Shown here one piece after another: positions 33,747 through 41,863 of a DNA stretch of 57,262 nt (position 1 is the stretch's first letter; every line of letters begins with the position of its first letter). This stretch comes from Paracoccaceae bacterium (GTDB taxonomy: Bacteria; Pseudomonadota; Alphaproteobacteria; Rhodobacterales; Rhodobacteraceae). The notes under the pieces are model-generated. The model did no database searches, was not told the origin of the DNA, and was given only the letters and a program-made list of their open reading frames with translations. Where the stretch lies: contig CANHLE010000013.1 in NCBI GenBank assembly GCA_947461435.1, forward strand, positions 1 through 57,262, given 5' to 3'. Both the position numbers and the translations under genes were made by a program.

Positions 33747-34723
33747 TCATTGATCCCAAACAGGTTCCAACCTCCGGTCAGGGCGGTCTGCGGACCGACC
33801 ATCTTTCTGCCGTTCCGGGGGGGCTGACGCAATTCGGGGCTTATCTTGATACGCTGCAACCCGGCGCGTGGTCATCCAAACGGCATTGGCACAGCGCCGA
33901 GGATGAGTTCATCTTGGTGCTGGACGGCGTGGTGACCCTGCGCGATGACGCCGGCATGACGGATCTGATGCCGGGCGACGCCGTCTGCTGGCGGCACGGC
34001 AATCCGAATGCACATCATCTGACCAACCGCAGTGCGATGCCCTGCCGCTATTTGATTGTGGGCAGCCGCGCCGCAAATGACATCTGCCATTATCCCGACG
34101 ACGGCACGCGGCAGGTGAACGGCGACACGCAGTGGAGCATTCAGGACAAGGAAGACAAGGTGCTGCGCGGCGGCGACTTGCCGCCAGAATTGCAGGGCCT
34201 TCCGCCCCGCTGGGGCGCAGCCTTTGATGGCACCGCGCGGCCGACTGTGCTGCGCAAGGGCACCGTCACAGGCGTGGATGGCAGCGGCTATCCGCAAGGG
34301 TTCAATCAGCTTGGCGCCTATCAGGCCTATCCGCTGTCCGACGAAGGGGGGCTGACACAATTTGGCGCCTTTACCGAACATCTGATGCCCGGCAGCCAAT
34401 CAAGCCAACGTCACTGGCACGAGGAGGAAGACGAATTCCTGTATGTGCTGGAAGGCGAGGTCACTGTTGTCGAAGACGACGGTGAACATGTTCTTACCCC
34501 AGGCATGTCAGCTTGCTGGCCCAAGGGCGTGGCCAATGCCCATTGCCTGCGCAACCGTTCCAGCAGTCCCGTTTTCTACTTCGTCGTCGGCACGCGTCTG
34601 GAAAACGAACGCTGCCATTACCCTGATATCGACCTGCACTATTCACGCAAGGGCGGGGTGCGCACCATGTCCCACAAGGACGGAACCCCCTATCCCGGCT
34701 GGCCCAAAGGAGCACCTGAATGA
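33743..34723 (+). CDS. Bicupin protein (two tandem cupin domains)
   Basis: A 326-aa protein with two cupin domains. Domain 1 (about 24-130) has GGLTQFGAYLDTLQPG, RHWHSAEDEF and NAHHLTNRS. Domain 2 (about 196-300) has GGLTQFGAFTEHLMPG, RHWHEEEDEF and NAHCLRNRS; its third metal histidine is followed by Cys. Both keep the HxH-E-H pattern. A charged linker (WSIQDKEDKVLRGGD) separates them. The start overlaps the single cupin (ATGA) and the stop overlaps FadJ by 4 nt, so it is an integral operon member. The family resembles dioxygenase-like cupins, but the reaction cannot be named. Confidence 0.88.
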   Translation: MIIDPKQVPTSGQGGLRTDHLSAVPGGLTQFGAYLDTLQPGAWSSKRHWHSAEDEFILVLDGVVTLRDDAGMTDLMPGDAVCWRHGNPNAHHLTNRSAMPCRYLIVGSRAANDICHYPDDGTRQVNGDTQWSIQDKEDKVLRGGDLPPELQGLPPRWGAAFDGTARPTVLRKGTVTGVDGSGYPQGFNQLGAYQAYPLSDEGGLTQFGAFTEHLMPGSQSSQRHWHEEEDEFLYVLEGEVTVVEDDGEHVLTPGMSACWPKGVANAHCLRNRSSSPVFYFVVGTRLENERCHYPDIDLHYSRKGGVRTMSHKDGTPYPGWPKGAPE

Positions 34724-36903
34724 GCGATTTTACCCTGTCGAAAGATGCCGACGGCGTCGCCACGATCACTTGGGACGTGGCGGCCAAGTCGATGAACGTC
34801 ATGTCGACGCAGGCCTTTTTCGACCTGAACGGATTGATTGATGCCTGTCTTGCCGATGGCGCGGTGAAAGGCGTGATCATCACCTCGGCGAAAAAGGATT
34901 TTGCAGGCGGGATGGATCTGAACGTCATCGCCCAGATGCGGGCGGGCGGTTCTGCGGCAATTTTTGACGGCGTGATGGGGATGCACAAGATCCTGCGCAA
35001 AATCGAACTGGCCGGCATGGACCCCAAGACGAAGAAAGGCGGAAAACCCATTGTCGCGGCCCTGCCCGGCACGGCCTTGGGCATCGGGCTTGAACTGCCC
35101 TTGTCTTGCCACCGCATCATCGCCGCGGACAATCCCCGCGCCAAGATCGGGCTGCCCGAAATTCTGGTGGGTATCTTCCCGGGCGCGGGCGGAACCACCC
35201 GTCTGGTGCGCAAACTCGGCGCGCTGGGGGCCGCACCCTTTTTGCTGGAGGGCAAACTGTCCAGCCCAAAAGAGGCCAAGGCCACAGGGCTGATTGACGA
35301 GGTGGTGGAACCGGATCAGCTTTTGACGCGGGCCAAGGAATGGATCCTGGCCGCCAAAGACGCCGATCTGGTGAAGGTCTGGGATGACAAAAGCTACAAG
35401 ATGCCGGGCGGAACGCCCTATCACCCTGCTGGTTTCATGACCTTCGTTGGCGCCAATGCCATGGTCTTGGGCAAAACCATGGGTGTCTATCCGGCGGCCA
35501 AGGCGCTGTTGGGGGCCGTCTACGAAGGGGCCCTTGTGCCCTTTGACGTGGCTTTGAAGATTGAAGCGCGGCAGTTCACCTCGGTATTGATGAACCCATC
35601 CTCGACCGCGATGATCCGCAGCCTGTTCATCAACAAAGAAGCGCTGGAAAAAGGCGCGAACCGGCCCAACGTCGCCGATCAAACGGTCAAGAAACTGGGG
35701 GTGATTGGGGCGGGCATGATGGGCGCGGGAATTGCTTATGTCAGCGCCAATGCCGGGATCGACGTGGTCTTGATCGACAGCACCGCCGAGGCTGCGGACC
35801 GGGGCCGCGCCCATTCGGAAGCCTTGCTTGACAAGGGGATCAAGCGCGGAAAGGTAACGCCCGAAACAAAGGCCGCCGTTCTGGGCCGTATCATGGCAAC
35901 AACCGATTATGCCGCCCTTTCAGGCTGCGATCTGGTGGTCGAAGCCGTCTTTGAAGATCCCAAGGTGAAGGCGGAGGTCACCGCAAAGGTCGAGGCGGCG
36001 GTCGGCCCGAACTGCGTCTTTGCCACCAACACCTCGACGCTTCCGATTTCGGATCTGGCCAAGGCCAGTCAGCGCCCCGATCAGTTCATCGGCATCCATT
36101 TCTTTTCGCCCGTGGACAAGATGGCCTTGGTCGAAATCATTCGCGGCAAGCAAACCGGTGACCGCGCCGTGGCCAAGGCGTTGGATTTCGTGCGCCAAAT
36201 TCGCAAAACCCCCATTGTCGTCAACGATGCGCGCTTCTTTTATGCCAACCGCTGCATCATTCCCTATATCAACGAAGGGATCCGGATGCTGGCCGAAGGC
36301 GTCGAACCTGCGCTGATCGAAAACGCGGCCAAACTGGTGGGTATGCCCTTGGGTCCGCTGCAATTGGTCGATGAAACCTCGATCGATCTGGGGGTCAAGA
36401 TCGCCAAGGCAACCAAGGCCGCGATGGGGGCTGATTATCCCGATGACGCCGTTGATGCGGTGTTGTTCTGGATGGCCGATCAGGGGCGGCTTGGCAAAAA
36501 GTCGACCAGCGGATTTTACGCCTATTCGGACAAGGGCGAACGACTTGGCCTTTGGGAGGGGCTGGCCGCGCGCTTTCCCCGCGCCCCGGCGCAGCCTGAT
36601 CTGGCCACTGTCCAACACCGCCTTTTGATGGCTCAGGTCCTCGAAGCGGTGCGCGCTTTTGAAGAGGGCGTGCTCACCGACATTCGCGAAGGGGATGTCG
36701 GGGCCATTTTGGGGTGGGGCTTTGCGCCTTGGTCCGGCGGTCCCTTCGGCTGGTTGGATATTCTGGGCGCAGCCCGCGCCATCGATATTTGCGCAGGTTT
36801 GCAAGACTCCTTCGGCGCAAGATTTGCCGCACCTGCCTTGCTGCGGGACATGGCGGCAAAAGGCACCCCCTTTTACCCCGCCCCAAAGGCTCAGGCGGCC
36901 TGA
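34720..36903 (+). CDS. fadJ: Bifunctional enoyl-CoA hydratase / 3-hydroxyacyl-CoA dehydrogenase
   Basis: A 727-aa multifunctional beta-oxidation enzyme. Residues 1-~190 are the crotonase domain, with both catalytic glutamates present: E125 in GIGLELPLSCH and E147 in GLPEILVG. The NAD-binding domain begins LGVIGAGMMGAGIAYV near 326, and H460 in GIHFFSPVDKM is the dehydrogenase catalytic histidine. The C-terminal 3HCDH domains end in GWGFAPWSGGPFGWLD. It is the last gene of the operon and converges on the sulfotransferase gene with a 13-nt overlap. A FadB-type name would also be acceptable. Confidence 0.94.
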   Translation: MSDFTLSKDADGVATITWDVAAKSMNVMSTQAFFDLNGLIDACLADGAVKGVIITSAKKDFAGGMDLNVIAQMRAGGSAAIFDGVMGMHKILRKIELAGMDPKTKKGGKPIVAALPGTALGIGLELPLSCHRIIAADNPRAKIGLPEILVGIFPGAGGTTRLVRKLGALGAAPFLLEGKLSSPKEAKATGLIDEVVEPDQLLTRAKEWILAAKDADLVKVWDDKSYKMPGGTPYHPAGFMTFVGANAMVLGKTMGVYPAAKALLGAVYEGALVPFDVALKIEARQFTSVLMNPSSTAMIRSLFINKEALEKGANRPNVADQTVKKLGVIGAGMMGAGIAYVSANAGIDVVLIDSTAEAADRGRAHSEALLDKGIKRGKVTPETKAAVLGRIMATTDYAALSGCDLVVEAVFEDPKVKAEVTAKVEAAVGPNCVFATNTSTLPISDLAKASQRPDQFIGIHFFSPVDKMALVEIIRGKQTGDRAVAKALDFVRQIRKTPIVVNDARFFYANRCIIPYINEGIRMLAEGVEPALIENAAKLVGMPLGPLQLVDETSIDLGVKIAKATKAAMGADYPDDAVDAVLFWMADQGRLGKKSTSGFYAYSDKGERLGLWEGLAARFPRAPAQPDLATVQHRLLMAQVLEAVRAFEEGVLTDIREGDVGAILGWGFAPWSGGPFGWLDILGAARAIDICAGLQDSFGARFAAPALLRDMAAKGTPFYPAPKAQAA

Positions 36904-37553
36904 GGGTCGAAGTGATAGCCAAAGCGCGCGATGTCTTCGGCGCAAACCTTGGCCAGCAAATCGGCGCTGGCCGAGGTATAATAGCGCCGATAATCCTGCG
37001 CCCGGTCCGATGTATTGGCGCGCGCGATCGGACCAAGCGCAAAACCCAAGTGCGCCTCCAGCGGGGCAAGATCGTCTTTCAGATGCTCAAGCCGCACATA
37101 GGCTGATGCCCGCTCTTTCCCGGCGGCATCGCGCAAATAGGCAGGCGCAGGCCAAAGGCGGAAGGCGGTTTGCGTTTGGGGATGGGCCAGAAATCCGGCG
37201 AAATCATGAGTTTTGGCCAATCCCACGGCAGGATGGGCAAAGTTTTGGGCACGCAGCCAATGATAATAGCTGACCGCGCGATCCCAAGGATTGCGCACCA
37301 GCGTGAAGGTGAAAAACGCCGCCGTTTCCTGCGGCGTCACCAGACCCTGAATGTCGCACAGTGTTGAATGCTTCCACAGCCGCCCAGCCGTCTTGATACC
37401 GTGAAGACGCCCCTTGCGGGCCCGGGCCTTGGGTGTATCGCCAATCAGGATATCATCCTTCATCGCCCGCGCTTCCAGCGCCAGCATCAAGGCGGTGCCA
37501 CCCGTCTTCGGGATGTGAACAAAGATGTACTGGCGCCCGCGCGAGATGATCAT
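36891..37553 (-). CDS. Sulfotransferase family 2-like protein
   Basis: A 220-aa protein with the 5' PAPS-binding loop YIFVHIPKTGGTALML (residues 9-24) and the 3' phosphate site FTLVRNPWDRAVSYYHWL near 86-103. These are signatures of sulfotransferases of the chondroitin/heparan type that are found in marine alphaproteobacteria. It would transfer sulfate from PAPS to a glycan or small acceptor, which cannot be identified here. The start MIISRGRQ has AGGA just upstream with short spacing. It lies 82 nt after the D-hydroxyacid dehydrogenase on the same strand. Confidence 0.85.
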   Translation of the reverse strand: MIISRGRQYIFVHIPKTGGTALMLALEARAMKDDILIGDTPKARARKGRLHGIKTAGRLWKHSTLCDIQGLVTPQETAAFFTFTLVRNPWDRAVSYYHWLRAQNFAHPAVGLAKTHDFAGFLAHPQTQTAFRLWPAPAYLRDAAGKERASAYVRLEHLKDDLAPLEAHLGFALGPIARANTSDRAQDYRRYYTSASADLLAKVCAEDIARFGYHFDPQAA

Positions 37554-37635
37554 GTCCTGCCCCCTGTCCCCACCCTCAAAGCGGCCACGGCCCTTGCCCG
37601 CCGCCTCCGGCCTGCAAGGTCCGCTTGGCCCATCG

Positions 37636-38586
37636 TCAGACCGCGTTGGGCAAAGGGCGGCCCTCGCTCCATGCCACAAGATTGGCCACGGCCATCAACC
37701 CCATGTTCTCGCGCACCTCCAAGGCGGCGGTTCCAAGATGCGGCAACAACGTGACATTTTCCATCGTCAGAAACTCTGCCGGAACCTTGGGTTCGAATTC
37801 ATACACATCCAGCCCCGCCCCCGCGATCTGCCCGCTTTGCAAGGCCGCGATCAACGCGGTCTCGTCCACGACATCCCCGCGTGAGATATTGATAAACAGG
37901 GCATCCTTGCGCATCTGGCCAAAAGCGGCCGCATTCAAAAGATGGTGGGTTTCTGCCGATCCGGGCACGGCGACAACCACGATATCGGCCTTCAGCGCCT
38001 CTGCCATGGGCACCTGACGCGCGGGCACACCCGGATCCAGCACGGACGAGCGGTTGTGGAACAGCACCTGCATGCCAAAGCCATGGTGGCACCGGCGGGC
38101 AATGGCCTTGCCAATGCGCCCCATGCCAATGATGCCCACGGTGCGGCCCGTAACATGCATGCCCAGCATCTGCACCGGTCCCCATCCGGTCCACGCGCCC
38201 CGGCGCAAAACACGCTCTCCCTCACCCGCCCGCCGCGCCGTCATCAAGATCAGCGTCAGCGCAATATCGGCGGTGGCATCGGTCACCGCGCCCGGCGTGT
38301 TGGTGACAGCGATGCCCCGCGCCTTGGCGGCCACCGCATCGATATGGTTGTATCCCACCCCGAAATTGGCCAGAATTCCCGCCCGCGGGGTCGGGACATC
38401 GGCAAAAACATCCGGCTGAAACCGGTCGCCAAGGGTGGGCAAAACTGCATCATAATCGCGCAATGCCGCCCGAAGTTCGGCGGCATCCAGAACCTCGGTC
38501 CGGTCGCGCAAGGTCACATCAAATCGCGCACGGGCGGCATCCAGAACGCGGTCTGGCAGGCGGCGGGTGATCAGAAGTTTCTTCAA
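37636..38586 (-). CDS. D-2-hydroxyacid dehydrogenase, glyoxylate/hydroxypyruvate reductase type
   Basis: A 316-aa NAD(P)-dependent enzyme. The Rossmann motif is GRTVGIIGMGRIGKAIA (near 147-163), the catalytic Arg lies in FINISRGDVVDE, Glu in the following helix, and the catalytic His in LPHLGTAALEVRENM. NFGVGYNHIDAVAAKARGI is also typical. Close relatives are D-glycerate dehydrogenases, reducing glyoxylate or hydroxypyruvate. The start overlaps the stop of the CsaA-like gene by 4 nt. Confidence 0.92.
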   Translation of the reverse strand: MKKLLITRRLPDRVLDAARARFDVTLRDRTEVLDAAELRAALRDYDAVLPTLGDRFQPDVFADVPTPRAGILANFGVGYNHIDAVAAKARGIAVTNTPGAVTDATADIALTLILMTARRAGEGERVLRRGAWTGWGPVQMLGMHVTGRTVGIIGMGRIGKAIARRCHHGFGMQVLFHNRSSVLDPGVPARQVPMAEALKADIVVVAVPGSAETHHLLNAAAFGQMRKDALFINISRGDVVDETALIAALQSGQIAGAGLDVYEFEPKVPAEFLTMENVTLLPHLGTAALEVRENMGLMAVANLVAWSEGRPLPNAV

Positions 38587-38915
38587 AACAGTTTTCCTCC
38601 CAAGGGAACCTCATGGCCGGGGCCGATCAACACAACCTCACCCGCGGCATCGGGCAGGCCAAGCACCAGAACCTCTGACAAAACCTTCCCAATCTGGCGC
38701 GGCGGAAAGTTGACCACCGCCAGAACCTGTCGGCCCAGCAAACCCTCGGGCGTATAATGCGCCGTGATCTGGGCAGAGGATTTTTTCACCCCAAGGTCAC
38801 CGCCAAAATCCACCCAAAGCTTGATCGCAGGTTTGCGCGCTTCGGGAAAGGGTTCGGCCTGCACGATGCGGCCCACCCGAATATCAACCTTTGCAAAGTC
38901 ATCATATCCGATCAT
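38583..38915 (-). CDS. CsaA/Trbp111-like tRNA-binding domain protein
   Basis: A 110-aa single OB-fold protein matching the tRNA-binding domain of MetRS and PheRS-beta. DFAKVDIRVGRIVQAEPFPEA at the start and SAQITAHYTPEGLLGRQVLAVVNFPPRQIG are characteristic; the SAQI and VVNF blocks contact tRNA in relatives. CsaA was first linked to protein secretion, so the cellular role is not settled. The ATG overlaps the proC stop and its own stop overlaps the next gene, each by 4 nt. Confidence 0.93.
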   Translation of the reverse strand: MIGYDDFAKVDIRVGRIVQAEPFPEARKPAIKLWVDFGGDLGVKKSSAQITAHYTPEGLLGRQVLAVVNFPPRQIGKVLSEVLVLGLPDAAGEVVLIGPGHEVPLGGKLF

Positions 38916-39724
38916 TTCGAAAGCTCGCGCCCACGTTCGGTCGCGGCGGCCACGGCGCGCGCCAAAAGCGGCGGCATGCCGCTGTCGCTGTCCATCAAAT
39001 GCGCCAGCGCTGCCGCCGTTGTCCCCCCCGGCGAGGTGACGTTGATCCGCAGCTGCGCCGCCGTGTCGGAGCAGCGAAACGCAAGCTCCCCCGCGCCGCA
39101 CACCGTCGCGCGGGCCAGTTTCATGGACACCTCGGCGGACAGGCCCTGCGCCACGCCGGCCTGCGCCATGGCCTCGATCAGATGGAACACATAGGCCGGA
39201 CCCGAACCTGATACCCCCGTCACCGCATCAATCTGCGCTTCATTGTCCAGACGAACCACCTCGCCCACCGCCGCCATCAAAGCCTCGGCCAGCGCCAAAC
39301 CATCGGCCCCAGCATGGGCATTGCCCACGATCCCGGTGATCCCCCGGCCCACCATGGCCGGTGTGTTCGGCATCGTCCGCACAATGGGCGTGCGCGCGCC
39401 AAACACCTCTTCAAAGGTCGCAATCGACGTGCCAGCCGCAATGGAGACAACCAGCGTACTGCCATTCCCCAAAGCCTGAAGACTGGGCAGCGCCGCCCCC
39501 ATCATCTGCGGCTTGACCGCCAACAACGCCACAGCCGGCGCAGGCGGCACGCCCTTGTTCAGATGCACCCCCGCTGCGACAAGCCAGTCACTTGGGTTCG
39601 GCTCCAGCACCCAAACCGATCGGGGCGGCAATCCCGCAGCAATCCAGCCCGCCAAAAGCGCCGACCCCATCTTGCCGCATCCCAAAAGCACAAGGCCCTT
39701 TTGGGCCACCTGTTCCAAAGCCAT
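38912..39724 (-). CDS. proC: Pyrroline-5-carboxylate reductase
   Basis: A 270-aa enzyme for the last step of proline synthesis, reducing P5C with NAD(P)H. The Rossmann start is LLGCGKMGSALLAGW near residues 13-27. VRTMPNTPAMVGRG and DAVTGVSGSGPAYVFHLIEAMAQAGVAQG are the family signatures, with the substrate-binding SGSGPAY. It heads a tightly coupled run proC-csaA-like-hydroxyacid dehydrogenase, with the YbjN gene 71 nt upstream. Confidence 0.95.
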   Translation of the reverse strand: MALEQVAQKGLVLLGCGKMGSALLAGWIAAGLPPRSVWVLEPNPSDWLVAAGVHLNKGVPPAPAVALLAVKPQMMGAALPSLQALGNGSTLVVSIAAGTSIATFEEVFGARTPIVRTMPNTPAMVGRGITGIVGNAHAGADGLALAEALMAAVGEVVRLDNEAQIDAVTGVSGSGPAYVFHLIEAMAQAGVAQGLSAEVSMKLARATVCGAGELAFRCSDTAAQLRINVTSPGGTTAAALAHLMDSDSGMPPLLARAVAAATERGRELSK

Positions 39725-39794
39725 CCAGCCGCCTCCTGATTTGGGGGCAGGTTAGGCGCGGCGCGGCGCGGCTTCAACACTGGAATTGGCCCCT

Positions 39795-40298
39795 TCAGGC
39801 GCGGCCATAGGCCTCGGCGATGGCGACATGCATGGCATCGGCCGGGGATTTGTCTCCCCAGCAGACCATTTGAAACGCGGGATAAAAACGTTCTGCCGCC
39901 AAAACCGCAGACGAAATCAGGCGGTCAATCTGGTGAGGGCTGGCAAATTGGCCCCCCGCAAGGCACAAACCATAGCGCCAGACCATCAGCTTTTGTTCGT
40001 CCCAATAGGTGAAAGCGCCGGTCCACACCATGTCGTTACAGCGGTTCAGCACATCAAAAAGGTTTGCGCGCCGATCCAACGGCGGATCCATTTCAAACGT
40101 GCAAATCAGGCGCAGGGTTTCGTCTTGGGGTGACCATGCCAGCGTCAACGAGTATGTCCGCCATTGGCCTTCAACCGCCATGGCGATTTGGTCTTCGGTC
40201 ACGCGGTCAAATTCCCATGCGTGCTCGGTCGCCAAAGTCTCAACGATATCAATGGGATGAAGGTCATCTTCGCTGAGATAGTCTTCCGAAAGCCCCAT
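39795..40298 (-). CDS. YbjN domain-containing protein
   Basis: A 167-aa protein beginning MGLSEDYLSEDDLHPIDIVETLA. YbjN proteins have a type III secretion chaperone-like fold and an unclear regulatory role. HAWEFDRVTEDQIAMAVEGQWRTYSLTL and LRLICTFEMDPP are typical of the alphaproteobacterial branch. The start at 40298 is fixed by GAGG 6 nt upstream; a second ATG four codons earlier has no such site. It diverges from the MscS gene across a 251-nt gap, and proC follows. Confidence 0.88.
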   Translation of the reverse strand: MGLSEDYLSEDDLHPIDIVETLATEHAWEFDRVTEDQIAMAVEGQWRTYSLTLAWSPQDETLRLICTFEMDPPLDRRANLFDVLNRCNDMVWTGAFTYWDEQKLMVWRYGLCLAGGQFASPHQIDRLISSAVLAAERFYPAFQMVCWGDKSPADAMHVAIAEAYGRA

Positions 40299-40444
40299 AA
40301 CCAACCTCATAATAAAGCCGAACGATGACCAAAGGCCACTATCGGCTGGGGTGTTGGGCAACAAACAGTGGAACCCGCACCGCTTCTTACTAGATATGGT
40401 GTGCGCAAACCGAAAGCCTGTAAAGCAATTTGTTGGGAAATCTT

Positions 40445-40496
40445 CTGTGGACAAGTGCCGCCTTCGGCGTAAACCCCGCCCCCGGACTTGCCACAG
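40445..40496. repeat. Long imperfect inverted repeat with an inner hairpin in the ybjN/mscS gap
   Basis: CTGTGG-a-CAAGT (40445-40456) pairs over 11 bp with ACTTGCCACAG (40486-40496), with one bulged A. Between them sits GCCG-CCTT-CGGC (40457-40468). As RNA this folds into an extended structured hairpin. It lies 54-105 nt before the mscS start, in the 251-nt divergent gap, which otherwise shows nothing I can identify. TGTGGACAA also differs by one base from a DnaA-box core, which I do not think is meaningful for a single copy. Confidence 0.45.
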
Positions 40497-40549
40497 GTCC
40501 GCATTTTCGCCACAGCTAAACACAACTCAGAGGGCCAACGGGGGCTGGA

Positions 40550-41863
40550 ATGGCGGGACAGAACGCAGTGTTGGACAAGATGACCGCTTGGGCCGACCAG
40601 GCAGCCGTCGTTGCCTTGGGCTGGCTGACCTCTCCGGCGGCCTGGTCACAGTTTGCCCTGTTGATCTTGGCCTATTTCGCGGCCCGCCTTGTTTCAAACC
40701 GTCTGGGCCCCCTTCTTGACCGCTGGATCGATGCCCTTGCCAGCCGGCTTGGCCCCCTTGCGGGGCTGGTCCGCTCGGCCAAACAGGCTTTGCCGCTGCT
40801 GTTGCCGGTTCTGGCCTATGGTTTGACCGCCGGAGGCGAGCAGATCACCCGCGCCGCCTTTGGCTCGGGCGATGTCATCGCCTTTGGCAAGCGGGTCTTC
40901 CTGTTTCTCGCCGCCCGGATTGTCGCCAAGACCATCCTGACCGATCCTTTCTTGAAACTTCTGGCGCGCTACGTGCTGGTCCCGGTCGCGGCGCTTTACG
41001 CTTTGGGGGGGTTGGACGATATCCTTCTGCGTCTGGACGAAACGGTTGTCGCGCTTGGCAACATTCGCTTTTCCATCCTTGCGCTGTTGCGCGGCGTGAT
41101 CGTCGGCTCGCTTTTGTTCTGGCTGGGGGCATGGTCCAACCGGCAAAGCGCCGACTACATCAAAGGGCAACAGGACCTTCGGCCAGCCACCCGAGAATTG
41201 TTCGCCAAGGCCGCCGAGGTCGCAATCTTTGGTGCGGCCTTCCTTTTGCTGATGTCCGTCATGGGCATCGATCTGACGGCGGTGGCGGTTCTGGGCGGTG
41301 CCTTGGGTGTGGGAATCGGGCTGGGTTTGCAGCAAATCGCAGCAAATTTCGTGTCGGGCGTGATCTTGTTGATCGAAGGCCAAACAACCGTTGGCGACTA
41401 TGTCGAACTCGACGGCGGCGAAAAGGGCACCATCGTCAGGATGACGGCCCGGGCCTGCGTGCTGGAAACCTTTGATGGCAAGTGGATCGTGGTGCCAAAC
41501 GATCATTTCATCACGACGCGGGTCATCAACTACTCGGATCAAGGCAGCGCAAACCGGTATGACGCCGCCTTTTCGGTCAGCTACGAAACCGATATCAACC
41601 TTGTGCCTCAGGTTGTTGAATCGGCCGTGGCGGCTTTGCCCTTTGTCCTTGGCACGCCCGATGGGCCGGATGTGGAATTGGTGGCCTTTGGCGAATCCAG
41701 TGTCGATTTTGTCGTGGAATACTGGGTTCAGGGCATCGACGACGGCAAAAACAAATACCGCAGCCATGTGATGTTCGCGATCTGGAACGCTCTCAAACAG
41801 GCGGGAATTGACATGCCCTATCCGCACCGCGTGATCGAGGTAAAGGGGCCCCTGCTTGGCTGA
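40550..41863 (+). CDS. Small-conductance mechanosensitive channel family protein (MscS-like)
   Basis: A 437-aa membrane protein, larger than E. coli MscS (286 aa), with about five hydrophobic segments before the MscS core. The pore helix and beta domain are clear: GVGIGLGLQQIAANFVSGVI (near 258-277), then GDYVELDGGEKGTIVRM and VVPNDHFITTRVINYS. A C-terminal alpha-beta domain follows (YDAAFSVSYETDINLVPQ). It opens under membrane tension to release solutes in hypo-osmotic shock. Its stop overlaps the flavoprotein gene by 8 nt. Confidence 0.93.
   Translation: MAGQNAVLDKMTAWADQAAVVALGWLTSPAAWSQFALLILAYFAARLVSNRLGPLLDRWIDALASRLGPLAGLVRSAKQALPLLLPVLAYGLTAGGEQITRAAFGSGDVIAFGKRVFLFLAARIVAKTILTDPFLKLLARYVLVPVAALYALGGLDDILLRLDETVVALGNIRFSILALLRGVIVGSLLFWLGAWSNRQSADYIKGQQDLRPATRELFAKAAEVAIFGAAFLLLMSVMGIDLTAVAVLGGALGVGIGLGLQQIAANFVSGVILLIEGQTTVGDYVELDGGEKGTIVRMTARACVLETFDGKWIVVPNDHFITTRVINYSDQGSANRYDAAFSVSYETDINLVPQVVESAVAALPFVLGTPDGPDVELVAFGESSVDFVVEYWVQGIDDGKNKYRSHVMFAIWNALKQAGIDMPYPHRVIEVKGPLLG

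Noticed and set aside
36891-36903. Overlapping ends of fadJ and the sulfotransferase gene as an antisense regulatory overlap
   Set aside because: Convergent overlaps of 4-22 nt occur at several places in this compact window, so this one is not special.
40447-40455. TGTGGACAA as a DnaA box or replication origin
   Set aside because: A single near match in high-GC DNA is expected by chance, and no AT-rich unwinding region or dnaA/repABC gene is nearby.
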